Positions 1 through 6,873 of a stretch of 9,710 bases of DNA are shown here, one piece after another. The notes beneath the pieces are model-generated. The model was not told the origin of the DNA and did no database searches. It saw nothing but the letters and a program-made list of their open reading frames with translations. A program made the translations under genes and the position numbers. Each line of letters begins with the position of its first letter. Position 1 is the stretch's first letter. Origin of the DNA: JBDKGD01 sp964513095 (GTDB lineage: Bacteria; Patescibacteriota; Minisyncoccia; UBA6257; 2-01-FULL-56-20); contig CAZELH010000031.1 of NCBI GenBank assembly GCA_964513095.1, positions 1 through 9,710 on the forward strand, given 5' to 3'.

Positions 1-776
1 TCGTCGTACACGAATCAGATAGCGTCCCTGGTATTTCCAATCTTTTTTCTTCTCGATTCGCAACGCGTGTGGCGGTCAGCTTTGAAGAGGCGGCAAAATT
101 TTTCCCAGAACAAAAAACCCTCGTTACGGGTAATCCCGTTCGATATAAATTATTTAGCAACATCCCAACAAAAGAGATAGCTCGCAAGCAATTAGGAGCA
201 CAGCAAAACGCTCCGACGATTCTTATCATTGGAGGTTCTCAGGGAGCCGCTCGCATCAATGATTTTGTCATTAATAACCTAAAAGCAATTCTTGAAAAAG
301 CACAAATTATTCATCAATTTGGAAAGCAAAATTATTCAGAACAGTCCCAGATTGCCCAATCGGCACTCAAAGAAGTAAGTGAAGATATTAAAAAAGAGCA
401 CCCCTATACCCCTATTGCGTATTTTGAAAAAGAAGATGAGATTCAAACCGCCTACGCCGCCGCCGATGTCGTCATTTCGCGGGCAGGAGCGGGGAGCATT
501 TTTGAGATTGCCGCCTTTAAAAAACCGGCGATACTGATACCGTTGTTAGAATCCGCCAATGATCACCAACGTTCCAATGCCTATTCTTATGCCACAAAAA
601 CAGGCTCCGTAGTTATTGAAGAGGAAAATTTACTCGCGACGATTTTCTTAAAAGAATTGGATGGGTTACTCAAAGATTCAACCCGTCAAAAAACCATCGC
701 CGACGCCTCTTGGAAATTCTTTAAATCAGACGCCGCTCAAGTGATCGCCCAAGAAATTTTACGATTAGCGCGATAG
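1..776 (+). CDS. murG: MurG, UDP-GlcNAc:lipid I N-acetylglucosaminyltransferase (5' truncated)
   Basis: MurG is the membrane-associated GT28 glycosyltransferase that adds GlcNAc to lipid I to make lipid II on the inner face of the membrane. The reading frame is open from the left edge (first full codon at base 3), so the N-terminal donor-independent domain is mostly missing. The visible part begins in the conserved HE..(S/N)..PG segment and continues into VAVSFEEA and TGNPVR. The C-terminal UDP-GlcNAc-binding domain is complete: GGSQGA loop at 231-248, SRAGAGS, and FEIAA with the conserved Glu at 504-506. DHQRSNA follows, where the first of the two Gln residues of E. coli MurG is kept (567-569) and the second is Arg. 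The GTG at 69 is an internal codon, not the start. Stop TAG at 774-776 is followed directly by a terminator. Confident identification from family motifs. Confidence 0.95.
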   Translation, partial: VVHESDSVPGISNLFSSRFATRVAVSFEEAAKFFPEQKTLVTGNPVRYKLFSNIPTKEIARKQLGAQQNAPTILIIGGSQGAARINDFVINNLKAILEKAQIIHQFGKQNYSEQSQIAQSALKEVSEDIKKEHPYTPIAYFEKEDEIQTAYAAADVVISRAGAGSIFEIAAFKKPAILIPLLESANDHQRSNAYSYATKTGSVVIEEENLLATIFLKELDGLLKDSTRQKTIADASWKFFKSDAAQVIAQEILRLAR

Positions 777-788
777 GATAAGATGGTG

Positions 789-814
789 AAAAGCCCTAGA
801 TAGGAGGCTTTTTT
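789..814 (+). terminator. Rho-independent terminator after murG
   Basis: AAAAGCC at 789-795 pairs with GGCTTTT at 806-812 around a 10-base loop, and six T residues run from 809 to 814. It lies 12 bases after the murG stop. The T tract abuts the next promoter, so termination of murG and initiation of gltX are packed into about 35 bases. Confidence 0.75.
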
Positions 815-815
815 G

Positions 816-824
816 TGGTATAAT
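816..824 (+). promoter_or_regulatory. Extended -10 promoter for gltX
   Basis: TGGTATAAT is a perfect extended -10 element (TGnTATAAT) with the hexamer at 819-824. Initiation would be expected about 7 bases downstream, near 831, only about 6 bases before the ATG at 837, giving an almost leaderless mRNA. No good -35 is visible because that position is occupied by the murG terminator hairpin. Confidence 0.7.
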
Positions 825-836
825 GGGGGGGATAGT

Positions 837-2303
837 ATGTCACCCCATAATCCAGACATTCGCGTTCGGTTTGCCCCGTCTCCGACAGGGCCAATGACCC
901 TTGGAAATGCTCGTACCGCCCTTTTTAACTGGCTCTACGCGCGTAAAACAGGCGGTACGTTTATTGTACGAATTGAAGATACAGATACCGTCCGATCAAC
1001 AAAAGAACACGAGTACAATCTTCTTGAATCATTACGATGGATAGGGATTGCGTGGGATGAAGGGCCGGTAGGCGATGGAAGGGATGAAAAAGAAACAGGG
1101 CCATACAACCCCTACCATCAAAGCAATCGCAGTAGTATATATGAAAAATATATAAATCAGTTACTTGAAGAAAAAAAGGCCTATTTGTGCTATTGCACAC
1201 CAGATGAGTTAGCGCGAGAAAAAGAAAAAGCAATCCAAGAGGGGAGACCATACATCTACAGTGGCAGGTGTCGCAGTCGAGCGGAGACGTCGACCGACGA
1301 AACGCTCCCCCGCGTGATTCGGTTTCAGGTTCCCGAAAAAATAATCTCATTTGTTGATATGATTCGAGGAGAGGTTTCTTTTGATACGAAAACTATCGGT
1401 GATATTGTAATTGCAAAAACGCCACAAACACCATTATTTAATTTCGCAGTCATCGTGGATGACTATTTAATGAAAATTTCCCACGTGATTCGTGGCGAAG
1501 ATCATATCGCCAACACTCCAAAACAAATTGCCATAGCCGAAGCCCTTGGATTTTCAGTGCCACAGTATGCGCACTTGCCATTGATGTTGGCGGCCGATAG
1601 AACAAAGCTCTCAAAAAGAACTGCGGACACCTCAATTTTGCGATATCGAGAAGAAGGGTACCTTCCCGAAGCGATCATGAATTTTTTGGCACTTCTTGGG
1701 TGGCATCCAAAAGACGACAAAGAAGTGTTTTCGCCAATGGAATTAATTGAAGCGTTTGAACTGGAGCGAGTGCAAAAAGCCGGTGCCATTTTTAATCCGG
1801 AAAAATTGGATTGGATGAATGGACAGCACATTAAACGGCTTTCTCTTCCCGACCTTTATCAAAAACTTCAACCATTTATCCCAAGAGAATCAGCGCATGC
1901 GTTTTCACCAGAAGATATTGGAAAGATGGTAGCGCTTCATCAAGATCGATTACTGAAACTAGCTGATTTTCGCGACCAGTGTGCGTTCTTTTTTGCGGTG
2001 CCCGAATATGAATCATCACTATTGATCTGGAAAGATGCTCCGGTGGATCTCGTTCGCGAAATCCTACAAGCCATTCGCGCTCTTTTTGAAAATATTGCAG
2101 ATAGTGAATTTACGGCAGATGAGCTTCCAAAAAAACTTGATTCATTAACGACGCTTCATGGCAATGGGAATGTGCTCTGGCCTCTGCGAGTAGCACTATC
2201 GGGATTGAAGGGTTCAGTGGGGCCGTTTGCGATTGCCGATATTATAAAAAAGGAAGAAACCATCCGTCGAATTGATCTCGCGCTTTCAAAATTATCCAGC
2301 TAA
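837..2303 (+). CDS. gltX: Glutamyl-tRNA synthetase
   Basis: This class I synthetase charges tRNA-Glu (and tRNA-Gln where GatCAB is used) with glutamate in the cytoplasm. The protein is 488 residues from ATG 837, normal for GltX. Motifs in order: RFAPSPTG, RIEDTD, the zinc-site cysteines C118 and C120 (CYC) and C145 (GRC), VIRGEDHI, and the KMSKS-type loop KLSKR at 257-261, followed by the helical anticodon-binding domain. Two residues are unusual: the first His of the HIGH motif is Thr21 (TLGN), and the E. coli fourth zinc ligand His is Ser147, although Tyr141 nearby is kept. I chose ATG 837 over an in-frame TTG at 813 because 813 lies upstream of the -10 box and would not be transcribed. The only Shine-Dalgarno-like signal before 837 is a run of G. 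Very confident of identity. Confidence 0.96.
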   Translation: MSPHNPDIRVRFAPSPTGPMTLGNARTALFNWLYARKTGGTFIVRIEDTDTVRSTKEHEYNLLESLRWIGIAWDEGPVGDGRDEKETGPYNPYHQSNRSSIYEKYINQLLEEKKAYLCYCTPDELAREKEKAIQEGRPYIYSGRCRSRAETSTDETLPRVIRFQVPEKIISFVDMIRGEVSFDTKTIGDIVIAKTPQTPLFNFAVIVDDYLMKISHVIRGEDHIANTPKQIAIAEALGFSVPQYAHLPLMLAADRTKLSKRTADTSILRYREEGYLPEAIMNFLALLGWHPKDDKEVFSPMELIEAFELERVQKAGAIFNPEKLDWMNGQHIKRLSLPDLYQKLQPFIPRESAHAFSPEDIGKMVALHQDRLLKLADFRDQCAFFFAVPEYESSLLIWKDAPVDLVREILQAIRALFENIADSEFTADELPKKLDSLTTLHGNGNVLWPLRVALSGLKGSVGPFAIADIIKKEETIRRIDLALSKLSS

Positions 2304-2311
2304 ACCCATCA

Positions 2312-3589
2312 ATGAATATATACAAGCAACTGGTAAAAAGCGCGTTTGCAATCCTCATATTTTTAGGACTCGTGTATTCCGTTTCGGCGGCTCCCGATGT
2401 CGGAACAGTCTCAAATCTTTCTAAGGAAGAATTAGAACAACAGATTTTAGATCGTAGCCAAAAACTCGATCAAATTAACAAACAGTTGGAGGAAACAAAA
2501 CACAACCTCAACGCAACCCAAAGTCAAAAGACGACGCTCCAAAAAGAAGTAAATATACTAACATCCAATATAAAATCCCTTGAATTAAACATTAAAGGAG
2601 ATACGTTAAGTGTTGAAAAATTGGGATTAGAGATCAGTAATCTCGAACTCGATATCGAAGATATTAAAGGAGAAATTTCAACCAAAAAAGATGGTATCGA
2701 GGCCGCGCTTCGGACGTTGCAAAAAGGCAGTCGGGACACCTTGCTTACAACGCTGTTAAGTTCTGGAAGTCTTTCACAAACTATTTTTAAAGCGCAATCG
2801 TTGAAAAATTTACAAGGTCAACTCAGTGTCGATATTGAAAATTTGCGAGTTTTGAATCAGCAGTACACCGACAGACTCAATGCTATTAGCGATAAAAAGT
2901 CGGATATTGTCCAGCATAAGCGTGATTTACAAAATCGAAAATTTATTGTTGAAGATCAAAAACAGACACAGCAACAAATTTTAAAACAAACGAAAAATCA
3001 GGAGTCGCTCTTCCAAAAACAACTCACTGAACTCCAAAAACAACAGCAAGATATTGCCTCGGAAATTGAATTACTTGATGCGACGCTTCGTGCGAAAATC
3101 GACCCCAATGGTCTGCCAGGGGTTGGTCATGGGGTTTTGGCGATGCCGTTGGCAGGAGGAAAAGGATTGGTGACTCAAGACTACGGCGCCACCTCTTTTG
3201 CAAAATATGGATATAGAGGAAAATGGCATAACGGCGTAGACCTTGGAAGTCCGGTGGGGACGCCAATAATCGCCGCAGAGGGCGGTACAGTGGTTGCAAC
3301 GGGTGATCAAGACAAGTACTGCTACCGTGGCGCCTATGGTCGCTTCATCGTTATTCAACACAACAACGGACTCACCACCTTGTATGGTCACTTATCCAAA
3401 ATTGCGGTCTCAAAAGGGGATGGTGTTATTCGAGGGCAGTTGATCGGCTACGTCGGTCAAACTGGCTACGCGACCGGCCCCCATCTCCACTTTACGGTGT
3501 TTTCAAGCCCCACATTTTCAATGAGCGGAAGCAAGACCTGTGGCCCAATGCCTCATGGCGGAGATTTGAACCCGTTAAACTATCTCTAG
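2312..3589 (+). CDS. Exported coiled-coil M23 (LytM-type) peptidoglycan endopeptidase
   Basis: Predicted secreted murein hydrolase of 425 residues with an EnvC-like plan. Residues 1-26 form a signal peptide with a VSA-A cleavage site. Residues about 35-255 are long coiled coils rich in Gln, Lys and Leu, and about 270-425 form an M23 metallopeptidase domain. Active-site residues by family alignment are present: zinc ligands H306, D310 and H393, and catalytic H360 (GHLS) and H391 (HLHF). Unlike EnvC, which is degenerate and only activates amidases, this domain should be catalytically active. Cysteines C337 and C410 could form a disulphide outside the membrane. The gene starts 8 bases after the gltX stop with no Shine-Dalgarno, so translation is probably coupled to gltX in the same mRNA. 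Likely role: cutting cross-link peptides during growth or division. Confidence 0.92.
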   Translation: MNIYKQLVKSAFAILIFLGLVYSVSAAPDVGTVSNLSKEELEQQILDRSQKLDQINKQLEETKHNLNATQSQKTTLQKEVNILTSNIKSLELNIKGDTLSVEKLGLEISNLELDIEDIKGEISTKKDGIEAALRTLQKGSRDTLLTTLLSSGSLSQTIFKAQSLKNLQGQLSVDIENLRVLNQQYTDRLNAISDKKSDIVQHKRDLQNRKFIVEDQKQTQQQILKQTKNQESLFQKQLTELQKQQQDIASEIELLDATLRAKIDPNGLPGVGHGVLAMPLAGGKGLVTQDYGATSFAKYGYRGKWHNGVDLGSPVGTPIIAAEGGTVVATGDQDKYCYRGAYGRFIVIQHNNGLTTLYGHLSKIAVSKGDGVIRGQLIGYVGQTGYATGPHLHFTVFSSPTFSMSGSKTCGPMPHGGDLNPLNYL

Positions 3590-3623
3590 ATTTTGTAACG
3601 CTTCTTGCGCACACACAAACCAA

Positions 3624-3652
3624 TTGCGACTCTTGGCGCTATTTGATATGGT
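3624..3652 (+). promoter_or_regulatory. Promoter for the metallophosphoesterase gene
   Basis: TTGCGA at 3624-3629, a 17-base spacer, and TATGGT at 3647-3652 preceded by TGA (extended -10). Expected initiation is near 3659, giving a leader of about 60 bases that includes the inverted repeat at 3665-3682 and a GGAGG site at 3707-3711. Confidence 0.55.
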
Positions 3653-3664
3653 AGAGACAGACGC

Positions 3665-3682
3665 GGATATGGCCCCATATCC
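3665..3682 (+). repeat. 8-base inverted repeat in the leader of the metallophosphoesterase mRNA
   Basis: GGATATGG and CCATATCC are separated by two bases (7 pairs with a 4-base loop if folded as RNA). The right arm can alternatively pair with ATATGG at 3703-3708 or GGATAT at 3710-3715, which contain the Shine-Dalgarno site. It could be an operator in DNA or a switching hairpin in RNA; the sequence does not decide between them. Confidence 0.5.
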
Positions 3683-3718
3683 TAACAGTTTGAAATCTAC
3701 AAATATGGAGGATATCTC

Positions 3719-5197
3719 ATGTCTACGAAAAAGAAATCACCCACCATTTCAAAAAATGTTCCTAAGAAACCAGCGAGCACAGAAGGAATTGTTGAAGAAG
3801 TAAAAAAGGTTGTCTCAAAAAAGACCCCACCGACTTCCAAACCAAAACCTTCTCAAAAGAAACAAGTGTTCAATTCCGAAAAAATTGAAGCGATTCAACA
3901 CCGATTAGAGAAGATCAAAGAATTGGAAGAGAAAAATAATCCAATTGATAATCTTCCAAATAATGCGACCGAAGATTCGGTTGTGCTACCCAAAACACAA
4001 GCTGAATACACTGATTTTCTCCCCGGCATGCCCGAAATCACTTCCAGAACAAAAAAGGTTGTGTTTGTAGGTTCGATGTCCGAAGAAAGATTAGAAGCGA
4101 CAAAGGATGAGAAAGCATCGGAAAGTATTACTTTGCCACCAGTAAAAGAAAAAACTGCAAAAGAAAAATTGGAAGAAGATAAGAAAAAGAAAAATCAAGA
4201 AGCAAGAATCAGGGAGTTGGAAGCTCGGTATAAAGCAGCTCTTGAAGAAAACGATTATTTGATTAAAGAGCGAGAGGCTTTGTTTGAATTAAAACGAAGT
4301 CCTGAAATCTTTCACATCAAGCCTGCTGTTGATAAAGAAGGACATTCTTCTGAGGCAACCGCTTGTATAGTCTTTTCCGATTGGCACGTTGAAGAAGAGG
4401 TTGATCCCGCAACCGTCAATGGTTTGAATATGTATAATTTGGAAATCGCCAGAGCTCGAGCTACCGATGCATTTCGCAACGGACTTAAGCTTCTTAAGAT
4501 ATTCCAAAAAGATACCCACATTGACACTCTGATACTCGCATTACTGGGCGATTTTTTTTCCAATAGCATTCACGAAGAATTATTGGAGATAAATCAAATG
4601 CGACCGGGTGATGCGGCATGGTTTGCCCAAAATTTATTGATGTCAGGGATTAATTTTCTATTAGCAAATTCCAACCTAAAGAAAATTATTATTCCTTGCC
4701 ATAGTGGCAACCACGGTCGAATGACAAAAAAAGTCCATATCGCGACTGAATCCGGAAATTCGTTGGAAACGTACATGTATCACAATATGGCGAAACATTA
4801 TGAGAATGAATCGCGAGTCAATTTTCAAATTGAAAGTGGTCAGCATTCTTATGTGAAAGTGTACGATATCAATGTCCGATTTTTGCATGGACATTCCATC
4901 AAATACGCAGGAGGTGTCGGAGGTATCACCATTCCGGTAAAGAAGGCAATTGCGCAATGGGACAAAATGCGTTCAGCGATGTATACGGTATTTGGTCATT
5001 TCCACCAGTTCATTGATGGTGGAAATTTCTTGGGCAACGGATCGCTTATCGGATTAAATCCATATGCGATTTCAATAAAAGCTGAATATGAGCGGCCAAA
5101 GCAGATGTTTTTTCTGATTTCAAATCGCAATGGCGGTGAAAAATCGATCGTTGCACCCATCCATTTAAGACAGGGTCTCGAATCAGAAAATTCATAG
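3719..5197 (+). CDS. Phage-type calcineurin-like metallophosphoesterase with long charged N-terminal extension
   Basis: A 492-residue protein. Residues 1-150 are Lys/Pro/Glu/Ser-rich and probably disordered; about 154-195 is a predicted coiled coil; about 210-480 is a metallophosphoesterase fold. The dinuclear metal-site motifs are all present: D221-W-H223, G-D278, G-N331-H332, H390 and/or H392, and G-H427-F-H429. The segment after GD (SNSIHEELLEIN) resembles the metallophosphoesterases I associate with tailed phages. Substrate is unknown; the family cleaves phosphomonoesters or diesters, including nucleic acid ends. Start ATG 3719 has GGAGG 7 bases upstream. It has its own promoter and terminator and no operon partner. 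A phage or mobile-element origin is an inference from the family resemblance and the placement in a cargo-like block. The N-terminal extension is of unknown role and could bind nucleic acid. Confidence 0.85.
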   Translation: MSTKKKSPTISKNVPKKPASTEGIVEEVKKVVSKKTPPTSKPKPSQKKQVFNSEKIEAIQHRLEKIKELEEKNNPIDNLPNNATEDSVVLPKTQAEYTDFLPGMPEITSRTKKVVFVGSMSEERLEATKDEKASESITLPPVKEKTAKEKLEEDKKKKNQEARIRELEARYKAALEENDYLIKEREALFELKRSPEIFHIKPAVDKEGHSSEATACIVFSDWHVEEEVDPATVNGLNMYNLEIARARATDAFRNGLKLLKIFQKDTHIDTLILALLGDFFSNSIHEELLEINQMRPGDAAWFAQNLLMSGINFLLANSNLKKIIIPCHSGNHGRMTKKVHIATESGNSLETYMYHNMAKHYENESRVNFQIESGQHSYVKVYDINVRFLHGHSIKYAGGVGGITIPVKKAIAQWDKMRSAMYTVFGHFHQFIDGGNFLGNGSLIGLNPYAISIKAEYERPKQMFFLISNRNGGEKSIVAPIHLRQGLESENS

Positions 5198-5211
5198 AAA
5201 TTTAGCAATGC

Positions 5212-5240
5212 GCCGAGTAGAAATACTCGGCCATTTTTTT
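5212..5240 (+). terminator. Rho-independent terminator after the metallophosphoesterase gene
   Basis: GCCGAGTA at 5212-5219 pairs perfectly with TACTCGGC at 5224-5231 around a GAAA (GNRA) tetraloop, then seven T residues at 5234-5240. It lies 14 bases after the stop codon. Confidence 0.92.
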
Positions 5241-5251
5241 ACCACACTGAT

Positions 5252-5279
5252 TTGACTTTAATTTTAAAAATTATATAAT
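5252..5279 (+). promoter_or_regulatory. Consensus-like promoter for the membrane protein gene
   Basis: TTGACT at 5252-5257, a 16-base spacer and TATAAT at 5274-5279. Expected initiation is near 5286. The leader would be about 45 bases and begin within a hairpin at 5281-5307. Confidence 0.75.
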
Positions 5280-5280
5280 A

Positions 5281-5307
5281 AAAATAGCACAAAAATGTGC
5301 TTATTTT
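5281..5307 (+). other. Hairpin at the 5' end of the membrane-protein mRNA
   Basis: AAAATAGCAC at 5281-5290 pairs with GTGC TATTTT at 5297-5307 with one bulged T and an AAAAAT loop. It coincides with the predicted transcription start, so it may be a 5' stabiliser or an operator rather than a terminator; no T tract follows. Confidence 0.4.
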
Positions 5308-5330
5308 GAATTTCATTGGAGGTAGGGGAT

Positions 5331-5951
5331 ATGAGAAGTAAAGATCGATTGTATGCAGCAGTTCTGACTCATCGGGAATTAAAGATGTATCTTGGAATTG
5401 GGATTCTCGCTCAATTCGGAATGCTGGGTTGTGTTATTGCAAACGAAATTCTTCGCGCACATGAAAAAATTTTTTTCCTATGCGTAGCAATATCAGGAAT
5501 CTGTGTAATGATTTTAGTAAACCATTTTACAAAAATGATTTCACGATTTCCAGATCTTGTTCAATTAACAAAGTTGGCGAAACAAGATATTGAAACCATC
5601 AAAGAACATATCGATTTTGCAAACGAATGGAGGCTCGTTGAATATTCATTTAAAGAACTAACAATAAAAAGAAAATTGATGGTATGTATCATATACAGTT
5701 TTTGTGTAATAGCAATAACTGTGGGAATTCTTTCATTTTTCGAATTAATACCTCCATTAGCTTTGAAAAATGTAAAAAATGGAGTGATTGAATATGTGCC
5801 ACGATGGGTAGAGTTTTTAATGTGTTTCGGCGGAGCAATAATTGGCTATATAAGCGCCGAATGCGTTATCTTTGTGGGTTTTGAAAATATTTGGGATAAC
5901 GCACTGAAACAGTTGCTCAGTGAAGAAGAAAGGAAAACAATGAATCAGTAA
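5331..5951 (+). CDS. Four-helix membrane protein of unknown function
   Basis: I do not recognise this 206-residue protein. It has four hydrophobic segments at about 20-41, 47-66, 116-137 and 162-184, so both termini should be on the same side. A hydrophilic stretch of about 50 residues lies between helices 2 and 3, and a short charged tail (EEERK) ends the protein. There are no catalytic motifs that I can see. Start ATG 5331 is chosen over the in-frame TTG at 5316 because GGAGG at 5318-5322 lies 8 bases before the ATG and would itself be translated from the TTG. The gene is more AT-rich than gltX or murC by eye. It has a private near-consensus promoter and a private terminator, so it is expressed alone. 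It lies between a phosphoesterase and a P-loop kinase, but nothing in the sequence links it functionally to either. Confidence 0.8.
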   Translation: MRSKDRLYAAVLTHRELKMYLGIGILAQFGMLGCVIANEILRAHEKIFFLCVAISGICVMILVNHFTKMISRFPDLVQLTKLAKQDIETIKEHIDFANEWRLVEYSFKELTIKRKLMVCIIYSFCVIAITVGILSFFELIPPLALKNVKNGVIEYVPRWVEFLMCFGGAIIGYISAECVIFVGFENIWDNALKQLLSEEERKTMNQ

Positions 5952-5970
5952 GTAATAGTTACCATTAAAC

Positions 5971-6017
5971 CGGCCCGATATCGAAATCAAGGGATATGAT
6001 ATTGGGCCGTTCTTTTT
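5971..6017 (+). terminator. Rho-independent terminator after the membrane protein gene
   Basis: CGGCCCGATATC at 5971-5982 pairs with GATATTGGGCCG at 5998-6009 (12 pairs, one G-U) around a 15-base loop, followed by a U-rich tract interrupted by one C. It starts 19 bases after the stop codon. Confidence 0.82.
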
Positions 6018-6227
6018 AGATATATATGTCGTAAAAGATATATTGTGCGACAGATAAGGTTTTGCAAAAGCGGGCTTCCCTTGCGTCATGTCTTTGTATA
6101 CCCCATGCATCGAGTCTGCTTCCCCTACCCTTATTTCAAATATAAAAATATTTCTCAGGTTTTATTTTTCAAATAAATTTAAATCATCTAATGCAACCTC
6201 CTTCCTTTGTGGATTTATTTCCAATAC
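6018..6227. other. Intergenic stretch with no supportable gene
   Basis: This is the middle of a 352-base gap between genes (5952-6303); the two ends hold the terminator and the next promoter. Bases 6060-6130 are richer in GC than the rest and read through in two frames, but there is no convincing start signal on either strand. The part from 6130 to 6227 is AT-rich. I see no repeat, tRNA or structured RNA that I can support. Confidence 0.5.
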
Positions 6228-6257
6228 TTGACATTTTAATAAAAAATATGCTATATA
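6228..6257 (+). promoter_or_regulatory. Strong promoter for the P-loop kinase gene
   Basis: A perfect -35 box TTGACA at 6228-6233, an 18-base spacer and TATATA at 6252-6257 preceded by TGC (extended -10). Initiation is expected near 6264, about 40 bases before the ATG. AAGGAGG at 6287-6293 is the ribosome site, 10 bases from the ATG. Confidence 0.75.
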
Positions 6258-6303
6258 GAATATTGTTATTTTACATTTAATTTTTTAAGGAGGCTTTCAG
6301 TGA

Positions 6304-6708
6304 ATGGAAAATATAGTTATCATCGCCCGTGGCGTACCTGGCTCGGGCAAGACAACTGCTGTAAAGGCATTAACCGTAGGTCGCAACGCGGCGATTCACT
6401 CGACTGACGATTATTTTTATGTCGATGGTGAATACCGCTTTGATCCAGCTCGGTTAGCTGAATATCACGACCGTAATTTTAAAGCATTTTGTGCGAGTCT
6501 TCATGCCGGTATTCCCATTGTGGTATGCGACAATACCAACATTCAGAAATGGCAGTATCAGCGCTACGTGGAAGTCGCGCAAAAGGCCGATTACCGGGTG
6601 GTGTTTCTGGTTATGCCACATCCCGATCTCGTTGTCGCGGCCAAAAGGAATAAGCACAATGTTCCTTTGGACGTTATTCGAAAAATGATTAAAAAATGGG
6701 AACAGTAA
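6304..6708 (+). CDS. Small P-loop kinase, N4BP2L/polynucleotide-kinase-like (AAA_33 type)
   Basis: A 134-residue single-domain P-loop protein. The Walker A motif GVPGSGKTT is at 10-18. STDDYF at 33-38 and a DGEYRFDP segment at 41-48 follow, then EYHDRN, then VVCDNTN at 73-79 as the Walker B/substrate region, and AKRNKHNVP as a lid. This order matches N4BP2L1-like kinases, related to the 5' kinase of T4 polynucleotide kinase. The likely reaction is ATP-dependent phosphate transfer to a nucleic acid end or a small metabolite; the substrate cannot be read from sequence. ATG 6304 is the only sensible start: an in-frame TGA precedes it directly at 6301 and AAGGAGG lies upstream. Similar proteins occur in bacteria, phages and animals. 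The gene is a single transcription unit ending in a very strong terminator. Confidence 0.85.
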   Translation: MENIVIIARGVPGSGKTTAVKALTVGRNAAIHSTDDYFYVDGEYRFDPARLAEYHDRNFKAFCASLHAGIPIVVCDNTNIQKWQYQRYVEVAQKADYRVVFLVMPHPDLVVAAKRNKHNVPLDVIRKMIKKWEQ

Positions 6709-6763
6709 TTTTTCCGCCACATCTTATGAAAGGATTTTCTTTAATTAACCAATTTTCCCTTAG

Positions 6764-6797
6764 ATAGGGACTTCAAAATTTGAAGTCCCTATTTTTT
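6764..6797 (+). terminator. Very strong terminator after the P-loop kinase gene
   Basis: A near-perfect palindrome: ATAGGGACTTC at 6764-6774 pairs with GAAGTCCCTAT at 6782-6792 around AAAATTT, which can add up to three more A-T pairs. Six T residues follow at 6792-6797. It separates the cargo-like genes from murC. Confidence 0.93.
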
Positions 6798-6860
6798 ATA
6801 TTGCCTAATCATTTCTTCCATCAAAACCTTAAACCTATAAACTTTTATCTCACTTTCCGC

Positions 6861-6866
6861 TATTAT
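6861..6866 (+). promoter_or_regulatory. Putative -10 box for leaderless murC mRNA
   Basis: TATTAT ends 7 bases before the murC ATG at 6874, so transcription would begin at or next to the start codon. There is no Shine-Dalgarno and no clear -35. The spacing is nearly the same as for the nuclease gene at 8998. Confidence 0.45.
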
Positions 6867-6873
6867 TAATCCC

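Noticed and set aside
813..836. TTG 813 as the gltX start, with GGAGG at 803-807 as ribosome site
   Set aside because: The TTG lies upstream of the -10 box, the GGAGG is the right arm of the murG terminator, and the extra residues are not part of the conserved GltX N-terminus.
5817..6110. 97-codon minus-strand ORF overlapping the membrane protein gene and the following gap
   Set aside because: It runs antisense through a strong plus-strand terminator and the 3' end of a supported gene, and has only a weak ribosome site and promoter.
6170..6287. Minus-strand frame of about 38 codons and a GGAGG near 6200 upstream of the kinase gene
   Set aside because: No start codon with useful length follows the GGAGG, and the frame covers the strong plus-strand promoter and ribosome site, so chance in AT-rich DNA is more likely.
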